From JALZDI01 sp035557095 (GTDB lineage Bacteria; Actinomycetota; Actinomycetes; Propionibacteriales; Nocardioidaceae), in the NCBI GenBank assembly GCA_035557095.1, contig DATMEB010000125.1, forward strand, positions 16,146-80,145: a DNA stretch of 64,000 bases. The letters are read 5' to 3'. Positions 26,026 through 34,284 of this stretch are shown one piece after another; position 1 is the stretch's first letter, and the number at the start of each line of letters is the position of its first letter. Both the position numbers and the translations under genes were made by a program. Below the pieces are notes generated by a model that did no database searches, was not told the origin of the DNA, and was given only the letters and a program-made list of their open reading frames with translations.

Positions 26026-28791
26026 TCAGGCGTCGCCGCCGGTCTGCTCGACGTCACGCACCGCGGTGGGGTCGTCGATGCGGTAGCGGTCGAACGCCTC
26101 CTTCACCGACTCCGGCTTGACCTCTCCGCGCGCCGCGAGCGCCTGCAGAACCCCGACCACGACCGACTGCGCGTCGACGTGGAAGAAGCGCCGGGCCGCC
26201 GGCCGGGTGTCCGCGAAGCCGAACCCGTCGGTTCCCAGCGAGCTCCACTGCCCGGGGACCCACTGGGCGATCTGGTCGGGGACCGCGCGCATGAAGTCAC
26301 TGACCGCGAGCACCGGGCCGTGCACGTCCTGCAGCGTCTGGGTGACGTACGGCGTGCGCGCCTGCTCGCCGGGGTGCAGGAAGTTCCACTCGTCGACGGC
26401 CACGCCGTCACGCGCGAGCTCGTTCCACGACGTGACCGACCAGACGTCGACTGCCACCGACCACTCCTCGGCGAGGATGCGCTGGGCGTCGAGCGCCCAC
26501 GGCATCGCGACACCCGAGGCCAGCACCTGCGCGCGCGGCATCGGGTCGCCGTTGCCGTTCTGCTGCTCGCGGTAGCGGTACATGCCCTTGAGCAGCCCTT
26601 CGACGTCGAGGCCGTCGGGCTCCGGCGGCTGCACCACCGGCTCGTTGTAGACGGTGAGGTAGAAGATGACGTTCTCGCCGTGCGGATGCTCGTCGGTCGA
26701 GCCGTACATCCGCCGCAGACCGTGCTGGGTGATGTGGCTGAGCTCGAACGCCCACGCCGCGTCGTAGTGCACGACCGCGGGGTTGGTCGCCGCGATCAAC
26801 GGCGAGTGGCCGTCGGCGTGCTGCAGGCCCTCGCCGGTGAGCGTGGTGCGGCCGGCGGTCGCGCCGACCAGGAAACCGCGGGCGAGCTGGTCGGCCATGC
26901 CGTAGATCCAGTCGCCGGTGCGCTGGAACCCGAACATCGAGTAGAACATGTAGACCGGGATCATCGGCTCGCTGTGCGTGGCGTACGACGACCCGGCCGC
27001 GATCGTCGATCCCATCGCACCGAGCTCGCTGATGCCCTCGTGCAGCAGCTGGCCCTCCACGGCCTCCTTGTACGCCAGCAGCAGCTTGCGGTCGACCGAG
27101 TCGTACTTCTGCCCGTGCGGCGAGTAGACCTTCTCCTTCGGGAACATCGAGTCCATGCCGAACGTGCGGTACTCGTCGGGCGCGATCGGCACGATTCGCC
27201 GCCCGATGTCGGGGTCCTTCACCAGGTCGCGCAGCAGCCGGACGAACGCCATCGTGGTGGCGATCGCCTGCTTGCCCGAACCCTGCTTGAGCTCGGCGTA
27301 GACATCGTCGCCGGGGAGCTGAACCTGCTTGGGGCGGACCCGGCGTTCGGGCACCGGACCACCGAGCTGGCGACGCCGCTCGCGCATGTACGCGATCTCG
27401 TCGTCCTCGGGGCCGGGGTGGTAGAACGGCGCGACGTCGGACTCCTCGATCTGCTTGTCGGTGATCGGGAGGAACAGGCGGTCGCGGAACTTCTTCAGGT
27501 CGTCGTTGGTCAGCTTCTTCATCTGGTGCGTGGCGTTGCGACCCTCGAGGGCGTCGATGGTCCAGCCCTTGATGGTCTTGGCCAGGATCACCGTCGGCTG
27601 ACCGACGTGCTCGGTCGCGGCCTTGAAGGCGGCGTAGACCTTGCGGTAGTCGTGCCCGCCGCGTGGCAGCTTGCGCAGATCCTCGTCGTTGAGGTGCTCG
27701 ACGATCTTGCGCAGCCGCGGGTCGCCGCCGAAGAAGTGGTCGCGGATGTAGTCACCGGACTCGACCGAATAGGTCTGGAACTGGCCGTCGGGCATGCGGT
27801 TCATCTGGTTGACGAGCGCGCCGTCGACGTCGCGCGCGAGCAGGTCGTCCCACTCGCGGCCCCACACGACCTTGATGACGTTCCACCCGGCACCGCGGAA
27901 GTACGACTCCAGCTCCTGGATGATCTTGCCGTTACCGCGGACCGGTCCGTCGAGCTGCTGCAGGTTGCAGTTGATCACGAAGGTGAGGTTGTCGAGCTCC
28001 TCGCGCGCTGCGACGCCGATCGCGCCGAGCGACTCCGGCTCGCCCATCTCGCCGTCGCCGAGGAAGGCCCACACCTGCTGGCCGCTGGTGTCCTTGATGC
28101 CCCGGTGCTGCAGGTAGCGGTTGAACCGCGCCTGGTAGATCGAGTTGATCGCGGCGAGGCCCATCGAGACCGTCGGGAACTCCCAGAACTCCGGCATCAG
28201 CCGCGGGTGGGGGTACGACGACAGACCTCGCCCGGGCCCGCGGGACACGTCCTGGCGGAACCCCTCGAGGTGGTCCTCGTTGAGCCGCCCCTCGAGGAAG
28301 GCGCGCGCGTAGATCCCTGGCGCCGCGTGGCCCTGGATGAAGACCTGGTCGCCACCGCCGGGGTGGTCCTTGCCGCGGAAGAAGTGGTTGAAGCCGACCT
28401 CGTAGAGGCTGGCCGCCGACTGGTAGGTCGCGATGTGTCCGCCGACCTCGAGACCCTTGCGGTTGGCCCGGCTGACCATGACCGCGGCGTTCCAGCGGAT
28501 GTACGCGCGGAGCCGCCGCTCGATGTACTCGTCGCCGGGGAACCACGGCTCGCGGTCGGACGGGATCGTGTTGATGTAGTCGGTGCTTCGCAGCGCGGGC
28601 ACCCCGACCTGCTTCTCGCGCGCACGCTCGAGCAGCTTGAGCATGACGAACCGGGCACGGGACTGCCCGCGCTCGTCGAGCAGCGCGTCGAGAGAGTCCA
28701 GCCACTCCTGCGTCTCATCGGGGTCGATGTCGGGCAGATGGGTGGGTAGCCCCTCGTGGATGACGGCAGGACGGTCGGATCCGGAAGCCAC
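26026..28791 (-). CDS. aceE: Pyruvate dehydrogenase E1, homodimeric type
   Basis: This 921-residue protein is the single-chain E1 of the pyruvate dehydrogenase complex. It decarboxylates pyruvate with thiamine diphosphate and passes the acetyl unit to E2. The TPP motif GDGEMGEPESLGAIG ... NCN lies about residue 240-275. Other family marks are INTIPSDREPWFPGDE, RLMPEFWEFPTVSMGL, FYSMFGFQRTGDW and TGEGLQHADGHS. The GTG at 28791 has AAGGA 6 bases upstream and removes an Arg-rich leader. It is divergent from DUF3052, as in other actinobacteria. Confidence 0.95.
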   Translation of the reverse strand: MASGSDRPAVIHEGLPTHLPDIDPDETQEWLDSLDALLDERGQSRARFVMLKLLERAREKQVGVPALRSTDYINTIPSDREPWFPGDEYIERRLRAYIRWNAAVMVSRANRKGLEVGGHIATYQSAASLYEVGFNHFFRGKDHPGGGDQVFIQGHAAPGIYARAFLEGRLNEDHLEGFRQDVSRGPGRGLSSYPHPRLMPEFWEFPTVSMGLAAINSIYQARFNRYLQHRGIKDTSGQQVWAFLGDGEMGEPESLGAIGVAAREELDNLTFVINCNLQQLDGPVRGNGKIIQELESYFRGAGWNVIKVVWGREWDDLLARDVDGALVNQMNRMPDGQFQTYSVESGDYIRDHFFGGDPRLRKIVEHLNDEDLRKLPRGGHDYRKVYAAFKAATEHVGQPTVILAKTIKGWTIDALEGRNATHQMKKLTNDDLKKFRDRLFLPITDKQIEESDVAPFYHPGPEDDEIAYMRERRRQLGGPVPERRVRPKQVQLPGDDVYAELKQGSGKQAIATTMAFVRLLRDLVKDPDIGRRIVPIAPDEYRTFGMDSMFPKEKVYSPHGQKYDSVDRKLLLAYKEAVEGQLLHEGISELGAMGSTIAAGSSYATHSEPMIPVYMFYSMFGFQRTGDWIYGMADQLARGFLVGATAGRTTLTGEGLQHADGHSPLIAATNPAVVHYDAAWAFELSHITQHGLRRMYGSTDEHPHGENVIFYLTVYNEPVVQPPEPDGLDVEGLLKGMYRYREQQNGNGDPMPRAQVLASGVAMPWALDAQRILAEEWSVAVDVWSVTSWNELARDGVAVDEWNFLHPGEQARTPYVTQTLQDVHGPVLAVSDFMRAVPDQIAQWVPGQWSSLGTDGFGFADTRPAARRFFHVDAQSVVVGVLQALAARGEVKPESVKEAFDRYRIDDPTAVRDVEQTGGDA

Positions 28792-29091
28792 AGGTGTCCT
28801 TCCCTCGGCAAGCGGCCGGGATCGCCGGACCGCGGGGCGTGCAGTGTGCGGGCACACGGTCGGTGCCCGGTATCCATCCTTGCACTCGCCGCCGATTCAC
28901 TCATCCCTGCCGTGGGGTACATCGGCCGCGCGCACGCGCGAGGGGGCGTGACGGGGCCCGCCGGTCCCGCGGCCGGCGCTCGTTCCCGGGCCGCCACACC
29001 CTCGCTGACCTCGGACATCTGGTGTCCTCCGGCGCCGACCACGCACTATGGTGTCCGAAACCGGACTCACCGGCGACGAGGAGGAGACGAC
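28792..29091. promoter_or_regulatory. Divergent intergenic region between aceE and DUF3052
   Basis: About 300 bases without a convincing gene. It must hold both promoters. An imperfect inverted repeat (GTGTGCGGGCACAC, 28846-28859) lies near the aceE side and could be an operator. ACTATG at about 29046 is a weak -10 candidate for DUF3052. No recognised regulator site was found. Confidence 0.4.
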
Positions 29092-29523
29092 GTGAGCGCG
29101 ACCGCGGGTGACGCGGCTCAGAAGGGGGTGGGCTCTCGTTTGGGCCTCAAGCCCGACATGGTGGTCCAGGAGCTCGGGTGGGACGAGGACGTCGACGAGG
29201 ACCTGCGCTCCGCGATCGAGGAGCTCACGGGCTCCGCGCTGGTGGATGACGAGCACGGTGACGTGGTCGACGGCGTACTGCTGTGGTGGCGCGAGGACGA
29301 CGGCGACCTCGTCGACGGACTGGTCGACGCGCTGACCGACCTCGCCGACGGCGGAGTCATCTGGCTGCTCACACCGAAGGTGGGACGCGAGGGTCACGTC
29401 GACCCCGCCGACGTCGCCGACGCCGCACCGACCGCCGGGCTGGCCACGACCAGCAGCCTGGCCATCGGCTCGGCCTGGTCGGCGACCAAGCTGGTCGCAC
29501 CGAAGTCCCAGCAGCGGCGTTGA
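29092..29523 (+). CDS. DUF3052 family protein
   Basis: This 143-residue acidic protein matches actinobacterial DUF3052 (LGLKPDMVVQELGWDEDVDEDL, then GDVVDGVLLWWREDDGDLVDGLVDAL and LLTPKVGREGHVDPADV). Its function is unknown. It is regularly found beside aceE (Rv2239c near Rv2241 in M. tuberculosis). The GTG start has GAGGAGGAG upstream. It is followed 7 bases later by the acyl-CoA ligase. Confidence 0.88.
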   Translation: MSATAGDAAQKGVGSRLGLKPDMVVQELGWDEDVDEDLRSAIEELTGSALVDDEHGDVVDGVLLWWREDDGDLVDGLVDALTDLADGGVIWLLTPKVGREGHVDPADVADAAPTAGLATTSSLAIGSAWSATKLVAPKSQQRR

Positions 29524-29530
29524 GGCGCCC

Positions 29531-31156
29531 GTGATCAGCCAGCGCGTCACCGGGACGCTTCGCGGTCTGTCCCAGGCACCCAAGAGCATCGCGGTGCTGG
29601 CCGGGAGCGGCATCATCCAGCCGTACAGTCCGGCGCGGCTGCGCCGGGTGGTGTCCGCCGTAGCCCGCTGGGGGGCCGGCCCTGCCGGTGGCTTCCAGGC
29701 CCTGGCCGCCCGGGTTCCCGACGAGATCGGCCTCATCGACGAGCGTGGCTCGCTCACCTTCGGTGACATCGACCGCCGTACGAACGCGATGGCCGACGCC
29801 CTCTCCGGGCTGGGTGTCCGCGAGGGCGACGGGGTCGCGCTGATGTGCCGCAACCACCGCGGGTTCGTCGAGGCGACGGTCGCGGTGGCCAAGCTGGGCG
29901 CCGATCTCCTGTACCTCAACACCGCCTTCGCTGCACCGCAGATCGCCGAGGTGCTCGAACGCGAGAAGCCCACCGCGGTCGTCTACGACGAGGAGTTCTC
30001 CGAGCTGGTCGGCGAGGGCGGAGGCGCGGCGCTGCGCATCATCGCCTGGAGCGACGGCGAGCAGCAGCGGGCGACGCTCGACTCGCTGGTCGAGGACGGC
30101 AACCCCGGCCCCCGCAGACCCCCGGGCAGGCAGGCCCGCTCGATCATCCTGACGTCGGGCACCACCGGTACACCCAAGGGTGCCGCGCGGGGAGGCGGCG
30201 GCTCCTTCGGTGCTGCGGTGTCACTGCTGTCCGCGATACCGCTGCGGAACCGCTGGACCTGTCACATCGCCGCACCGCTGTTCCACACCTGGGGCTGGGC
30301 GCACCTGCAGCTGAGCATGCTGCTCGGCTTCACCGTCGTCCTGCGCCGGCGCTTCGACCCCGAGGACTGCCTCGCCGTCACCCAGCGCTACTCCTGCGAC
30401 TCGCTGGTGGTCATTCCGGTCATGCTGCAGCGGATCATGGAGCTGCCGAAGGAGGTCCGCTCGGCGTACACCCTCGACAGCGTCAAGGTGGTCGCGGCGA
30501 GCGGGTCGTCACTCCCCGGCGACCTCGCGCAGTCGTGGATGGACGAGTTCGGCGACCACCTGTTCAACATCTACGGCTCGACGGAGTGCGCCTGGGCCAC
30601 GATCGCGTCGCCGTCCGACCTGCGCCTTGCGCCGGGCACCGCCGGCCGGCCGCCGATGGGCACGGTCGTGCGGCTGTACGACGACGAGGGCCGGGAGGTG
30701 CCGACCGGCGAGCCAGGCCGCATCTTCGTCGGCAACTCGATGCTGTTCGAGGGCTACACCGGCGGCGGCAGCAAGGACGTCATCGACGGGCTGATGGCCA
30801 CCGGCGACGTGGGCCGCTTCGACGAGACCGGCCGGCTGCACGTCGAGGGCAGGGACGACGAGATGATCGTCTCCGGCGGCGAGAACGTCTACCCGGCCGA
30901 GGTCGAGGACTGCCTGGTACGGCACCCGCACGTCGTGGAGGCCGCAGCGATCGGCGTCGACGACGAGCAGTTCGGCCAGCGGCTGCGGGCCTACGTCGTC
31001 GTCCGTGACGTCGACGCGACCAGTGCCGACGACCTTCGCGAGCACGTCAAGCGCAACCTCGCGAGGTACAAGGTGCCGCGCGACGTGGAGTTCCTCGACG
31101 AGCTGCCGCGCAACGCGACCGGCAAGGTGCTCAAGCGGGACCTCGACGCCGACTGA
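29531..31156 (+). CDS. AMP-forming acyl-CoA ligase (FadD-like)
   Basis: This 541-residue adenylate-forming enzyme has P-loop-like SIILTSGTTGTPKGA, A5 motif NIYGSTECA, A7 motif LMATGDVGRFDETGRL and the C-terminal lysine segment PRNATGKVLKRDL. It probably activates a fatty or other carboxylic acid to its CoA ester. The N-terminal RLRRVVSAVARWGAGPAGGF region is typical of the FadD2-like membrane-associated group. It starts with GTG 7 bases after DUF3052 and is followed by the peroxiredoxin. Chain-length preference is not readable. Confidence 0.9.
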   Translation: MISQRVTGTLRGLSQAPKSIAVLAGSGIIQPYSPARLRRVVSAVARWGAGPAGGFQALAARVPDEIGLIDERGSLTFGDIDRRTNAMADALSGLGVREGDGVALMCRNHRGFVEATVAVAKLGADLLYLNTAFAAPQIAEVLEREKPTAVVYDEEFSELVGEGGGAALRIIAWSDGEQQRATLDSLVEDGNPGPRRPPGRQARSIILTSGTTGTPKGAARGGGGSFGAAVSLLSAIPLRNRWTCHIAAPLFHTWGWAHLQLSMLLGFTVVLRRRFDPEDCLAVTQRYSCDSLVVIPVMLQRIMELPKEVRSAYTLDSVKVVAASGSSLPGDLAQSWMDEFGDHLFNIYGSTECAWATIASPSDLRLAPGTAGRPPMGTVVRLYDDEGREVPTGEPGRIFVGNSMLFEGYTGGGSKDVIDGLMATGDVGRFDETGRLHVEGRDDEMIVSGGENVYPAEVEDCLVRHPHVVEAAAIGVDDEQFGQRLRAYVVVRDVDATSADDLREHVKRNLARYKVPRDVEFLDELPRNATGKVLKRDLDAD

Positions 31157-31183
31157 CCGGAGCGGCCCTGGCACGATCGACCC

Positions 31184-31648
31184 ATGTCGATCGACGTAGG
31201 GGCCGAGGCGCCCGACTTCAGCCTGAAGGACCAGCACGGCCAGACCGTGACCCTGTCCGACTTCCGCGGCCGGCAGAACGTGTTGCTGGTGTTCTACCCG
31301 TGGTCGTTCTCGCGCATCTGCACCAGCGAGATGTGCGAGATCCGCGACGCGCTGCCCCAGCTGCACGGCGACGACTCGACCGTGCTCGCGGTCTCCTGCG
31401 ACGCGATGTTCACCCAGCGGGTTTTCGCCGAGCAGGAGGGTCTGGAGTACCCCGTGCTCAGCGACTTCTGGCCGCACGGCGCGGTGGCATCGGCCTACGG
31501 CGTCTTCGACGACAGGCTGGGCGCGGCCGTGCGCGGAACGTTCGTGATCGACAAGCACGGCGTCGTGCAGTGGCGTGTGGTCAACGCCGTGGGCGAAGCG
31601 CGTAGTTTGGACGACTATCAGAAGGTTCTCGCCGAACTCGGTGCGTGA
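31184..31648 (+). CDS. ahpE: AhpE-type peroxiredoxin with a CxxxxC motif
   Basis: This 154-residue thiol peroxidase has Cys46 in FSRICTSEMCEIRD as the peroxidatic cysteine of an AhpE-like fold (FYPWSFS before it). Cys51 follows five residues later, as in BCP-type peroxiredoxins with a resolving cysteine in the same helix, whereas M. tuberculosis AhpE has no cysteine there. A third cysteine is Cys72. It should reduce peroxides in the cytosol. Its place close to DUF3052 and aceE fits the Rv2238c-Rv2241 order. CACGAT lies 6 bases before the ATG. Confidence 0.85.
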   Translation: MSIDVGAEAPDFSLKDQHGQTVTLSDFRGRQNVLLVFYPWSFSRICTSEMCEIRDALPQLHGDDSTVLAVSCDAMFTQRVFAEQEGLEYPVLSDFWPHGAVASAYGVFDDRLGAAVRGTFVIDKHGVVQWRVVNAVGEARSLDDYQKVLAELGA

Positions 31649-31720
31649 CCGCCCGGACGCGCAACGCAAAAAGTCGCTCGAACATCTGTCGATTCCCCGT
31701 TCGAGGGGGACTATGGAAGA

Positions 31721-31760
31721 TGTGCGGCCGCTGGTGACCCGAGACGTCAGCGGCCGCACA
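31721..31760. terminator. Strong hairpin downstream of the peroxiredoxin
   Basis: Perfect 13-base arms TGTGCGGCCGCTG (31721-31733) and CAGCGGCCGCACA (31748-31760) with a 14-base loop. It lies 73 bases after the peroxiredoxin stop and before the tRNA promoter, so it probably insulates the tRNA gene. Confidence 0.7.
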
Positions 31761-31844
31761 CTTATGACCGGTCTCCGGCACGCACCGTAGTCGTCTCTGC
31801 GCAGGAGCAGCTCCACCGGATTACCCGTCGTGACGGCGGGCCAT

Positions 31845-31850
31845 TAGGCT
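31845..31850 (+). promoter_or_regulatory. -10 element of the tRNA-Val gene
   Basis: TAGGCT lies 17 bases before the mature tRNA 5' end, with TTACCC 18 bases further upstream as a possible -35. Confidence 0.5.
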
Positions 31851-31867
31851 GTGCGCGCCCGGCATCG

Positions 31868-31939
31868 GGGCGTATAGCTCAGCGGAAGAGCACCTCCCTT
31901 ACAAGGAGGGGGTCGCAGGTTCGATCCCTGCTGCGCCCA
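31868..31939 (+). tRNA. tRNA-Val (anticodon UAC)
   Basis: A full cloverleaf can be drawn. The acceptor GGGCGTA pairs with TGCGCCC (one G-T). The D arm is GCTC/GAGC, the anticodon stem CCTCC/GGAGG, and the loop CTTACAA has the anticodon TAC at 31900-31902. The T arm is GCAGG-TTCGATC-CCTGC, with discriminator A. The CCA end is not encoded. Confidence 0.95.
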
Positions 31940-32080
31940 CCCCGACACGTTCCCCATAGTTCAGCGCCGGGATCGGAGACCGCGAGCCACTCACAGCCTT
32001 GTGGTCCATGCCACGGTCGGCCACGCTGGGGGTGTGTCAGACCCCAGGGAGCCTGAGCCCGAAGGCGAGGCCCGCGAGAC

Positions 32081-32365
32081 ATGAGCCGAATTCACGACGT
32101 CGGTGGGATGCAGGGGTTCGGCCCGGTCGAGCAGGAGGCGGACGAGCCGCCCTTCCATGCCGACTGGGAGGCCCACGTGTTCGCGATCAACCGGGCGCTG
32201 ATCGGGCGGGGCGTCTACAACCTCGACGAGTTCCGCGATGCGATCGAGCGGATGCCGCCGCAGGAGTACCTCGCGTCCTCCTACTACGAGAAGTGGCTCC
32301 ACGCGGTCACCACGCTGTTGGTGGAGAAGGGCGTGCTGTCCGCGCGGGAGGTCGCCGATGGGTGA
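32081..32365 (+). CDS. Nitrile hydratase beta subunit, N-terminal part
   Basis: This 94-residue protein equals the N-terminal half of nitrile hydratase beta chains: IHDVGGMQGFGPV at the start, WEAHVFAINRAL, LDEFRDAIERM with the conserved Arg that contacts the metal-site cysteines, and SYYEKWLHAVTTLLVEKG. It ends where normal beta chains continue. The next gene, overlapping by 8 bases, supplies the C-terminal half. Split beta chains are known in thiocyanate hydrolase and toyocamycin nitrile hydratase. A maturation-chaperone role is an alternative, since those proteins share this domain. Confidence 0.85.
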   Translation: MSRIHDVGGMQGFGPVEQEADEPPFHADWEAHVFAINRALIGRGVYNLDEFRDAIERMPPQEYLASSYYEKWLHAVTTLLVEKGVLSAREVADG

Positions 32366-32654
32366 GGCGTTCGGCCCGGGCGACCTGGTCCGCACCAGCC
32401 ACGAGGATCCCCAGCACCACACCCGGGTGCCGCGCTATGCGCGCGGCGCGGTGGGGACGGTGGTCGAGGCGCACGGCGACTACCCCCTGCCAGACGACCG
32501 GTCCAGAGGGCTGCCGGCCGAGCCGCAGCCGGTGTACACCGTCCGCTTCGCCGCCCGGGACCTGTTCGGCGAGGGTGACCACGCCGTGACCGTGGACGTG
32601 TGGCAGCACCATCTGCGCCGAGTCGACCGCAGTGAGCAGGAGAGCGATGAGTAG
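32358..32654 (+). CDS. Nitrile hydratase beta subunit, C-terminal part
   Basis: This 98-residue protein matches the SH3-like C-terminal domain of nitrile hydratase beta: FGPGDLVRTS, HTRVPRYARGAVGTVV with the second conserved Arg, VYTVRFAARDLFGE and VTVDVWQHHLRRVD. It overlaps the genes on both sides (8 bases each), which indicates tight co-translation of three separate chains rather than a recent frameshift. The ATG is the only start that gives the family N-terminus. Confidence 0.85.
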   Translation: MGEAFGPGDLVRTSHEDPQHHTRVPRYARGAVGTVVEAHGDYPLPDDRSRGLPAEPQPVYTVRFAARDLFGEGDHAVTVDVWQHHLRRVDRSEQESDE

Positions 32655-33243
32655 CGAACACCATGGGCCCGCCGCCGCGGTGGCGGCACGGGTCAGGCAC
32701 GTCGAGGCACTGCTGGAGCAGCGCGGACTGGTCGACGCCACCGAGCTGGACCAGGCGCTGGAGGCCTTTCTCACCAGCGCCTCGCCGGCCAACGGCGCCA
32801 GGCTGGTCGCCCGCGCCTGGGTCGACCCGGGCTTCCGGTCCCGCCTGCTCGCGAACGCCAATGCGGCCCTGCCCGAGCTGGGACTGTCGATGGGCGGTGG
32901 CCTGCAGGAGCAGCGGCTGAAAGTGGTCGAGAACACCGAGCACACGCACAACGTCATCGTGTGCACCCTGTGCTCGTGCTATCCGCTGTCCCTGCTGGGC
33001 CCCTCACCGACCTGGTACAAGAGCGAAAGCTACCGCTCGCGCGTGGTGCGCACCCCCCGCGAGGTGCTGAAGGAGTTCGGCCTCGTGCTCGACCCGTCGG
33101 TGGAGGTCACGGTGTGGGACTCCAGCGCCGAGTCGCGCTACATGGTCCTGCCCCGGCGTCCCGACGCAACCGACGGGCTCGAGGAGGAGCAGCTTGCTGC
33201 CCTGGTGACCCGCAACGGGCTGATCGGGGTCGCGGCGGTCTGA
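32647..33243 (+). CDS. Cobalt-type nitrile hydratase alpha subunit
   Basis: This 198-residue alpha chain has the metal-binding loop V-C106-T-L-C109-S-C111-Y. Thr after the first Cys is characteristic of Co(III) enzymes (Ser in Fe types). WYKSESYRSRVV and RTPREVLKEFG are conserved alpha features. After the loop the sequence is YPLSLLG, where common enzymes have YPWPVLG, so the pocket may differ. It would hydrate a nitrile or related substrate to an amide. No amidase, cobalt transporter or clear activator gene lies nearby. Confidence 0.88.
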   Translation: MSSEHHGPAAAVAARVRHVEALLEQRGLVDATELDQALEAFLTSASPANGARLVARAWVDPGFRSRLLANANAALPELGLSMGGGLQEQRLKVVENTEHTHNVIVCTLCSCYPLSLLGPSPTWYKSESYRSRVVRTPREVLKEFGLVLDPSVEVTVWDSSAESRYMVLPRRPDATDGLEEEQLAALVTRNGLIGVAAV

Positions 33244-33381
33244 CGTCGACCGCAACGCGCTGTCGCGGACGCGACGACCGATGAGTTCGGGCCGACGTCG
33301 CAGTCGACCTTGTGTATGGAGGCACGAGGAGCGCGGGCGGACAGGCGGGCTGTCCCCGCGCCATGACCGACGGGTTCTGAC

Positions 33382-33741
33382 ATGGCAGTGATCGAGGACG
33401 TCCGGCCGCTGGGCGCGCAGCTGGAGCGCTCGTACCAGGTGTACGTACGCGACAGGCTGAAGTTCCGCGTCAAGCAGATCGTCTATGTGGCGTTCTCCCT
33501 GGACGAGACCGTGATGGAGTTCGCGTTCCCCAAGGAGGAACGGGCCGCGCTCGTGGCGAGCGAACCGCACAAGTTCCAGATGCCGTCGGTGTCGGATATG
33601 CGGTTCAACTGGGTCCACGCCGACCTTGCCGCTCTGGACCGGACCGAGGCCCGCGAGCTGGTCGTCGACGCCTGGCGCATGGTCGTGCCCAAGAAGCTCT
33701 CCCGCGCCTACGACCTGACCCACCCCAGCGGCCCGGGCTGA
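33382..33741 (+). CDS. MmcQ/YjbR-family protein
   Basis: This 119-residue protein shows the MmcQ/YjbR pattern KFRVKQIVYVAFS, ALVASEPHKFQMPS, FNWVHADLAALD and LVVDAWRMVVPKKL. The family has a DNA-binding-protein-like fold and no settled function. It follows the nitrile hydratase genes after 138 bases and may or may not be co-transcribed. Confidence 0.75.
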   Translation: MAVIEDVRPLGAQLERSYQVYVRDRLKFRVKQIVYVAFSLDETVMEFAFPKEERAALVASEPHKFQMPSVSDMRFNWVHADLAALDRTEARELVVDAWRMVVPKKLSRAYDLTHPSGPG

Positions 33742-33878
33742 ACGCGGTGCCGCTCGCCGGTAGCGGGATCGGGGGCCGTCGTTCTAACCTCCCGCAAAGT
33801 CGAAGTCTGCGATGTGGCAGCAGCGATCGGCCATGGCAGGTGCGGTCTCGGCCTGCCGGCCCGACTGAGAGGGAGCGC

Positions 33879-34157
33879 GTGACCGACACCGAGCAGCGGC
33901 AGCAGTACCGCTATCCCGAGCCGGGGACGTACACGCAGTACGCCCCCGCTCTGGGGGAGTCCTCGCTGCGGTTCGGCCGGGCGCTGCTGTTCGCCGTGCT
34001 GGCGTTGCGCGTCGGCCTGCTGGTGGGGTTCCTCGTGCTGGTTGCGATGGGGGCCGCCGAGGCGCCGTTCTGGCTCAAGTGGGTGCTGTTCGCGCTCGTG
34101 TGGTCGGTGTTCGGTCTCTTCAGGTTGCGCGCGAAGCGGCGTGAGCGCGACCTTTGA
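33879..34157 (+). CDS. Small two-helix membrane protein
   Basis: This 92-residue protein of unrecognised family has a polar N-terminus (TDTEQRQQYRYPEPG), two hydrophobic helices (about residues 36-57 and 66-83) and a basic C-terminal tail RLRAKRRERDL, so both ends are probably cytoplasmic. The GTG at 33879 follows AGGGAG at normal distance; the longer open frame upstream has no such signal. Confidence 0.55.
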   Translation: MTDTEQRQQYRYPEPGTYTQYAPALGESSLRFGRALLFAVLALRVGLLVGFLVLVAMGAAEAPFWLKWVLFALVWSVFGLFRLRAKRRERDL

Positions 34158-34284
34158 CCGCACGAGCTGATCGCCGGCTTCCCCATCGAAAAATGGGGCG
34201 ACTCGGCCACGGGCGTGCGTTACGTTCCAAGCCCGCGAGGGTGGAGCGCGACAAGTGCGCCGCCCCATCGGCAAGGAGGGCAGG

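Noticed and set aside
25966..28749. 927-codon open frame on the plus strand opposite aceE
   Set aside because: It lies wholly antisense to aceE, has the composition expected of the complement of a GC-rich gene, and shows no family motif.
31879..32082. 67-codon minus-strand open frame over the tRNA gene
   Set aside because: The SRDRTCDPLL-like translation is the usual false protein read from the antisense of a tRNA.
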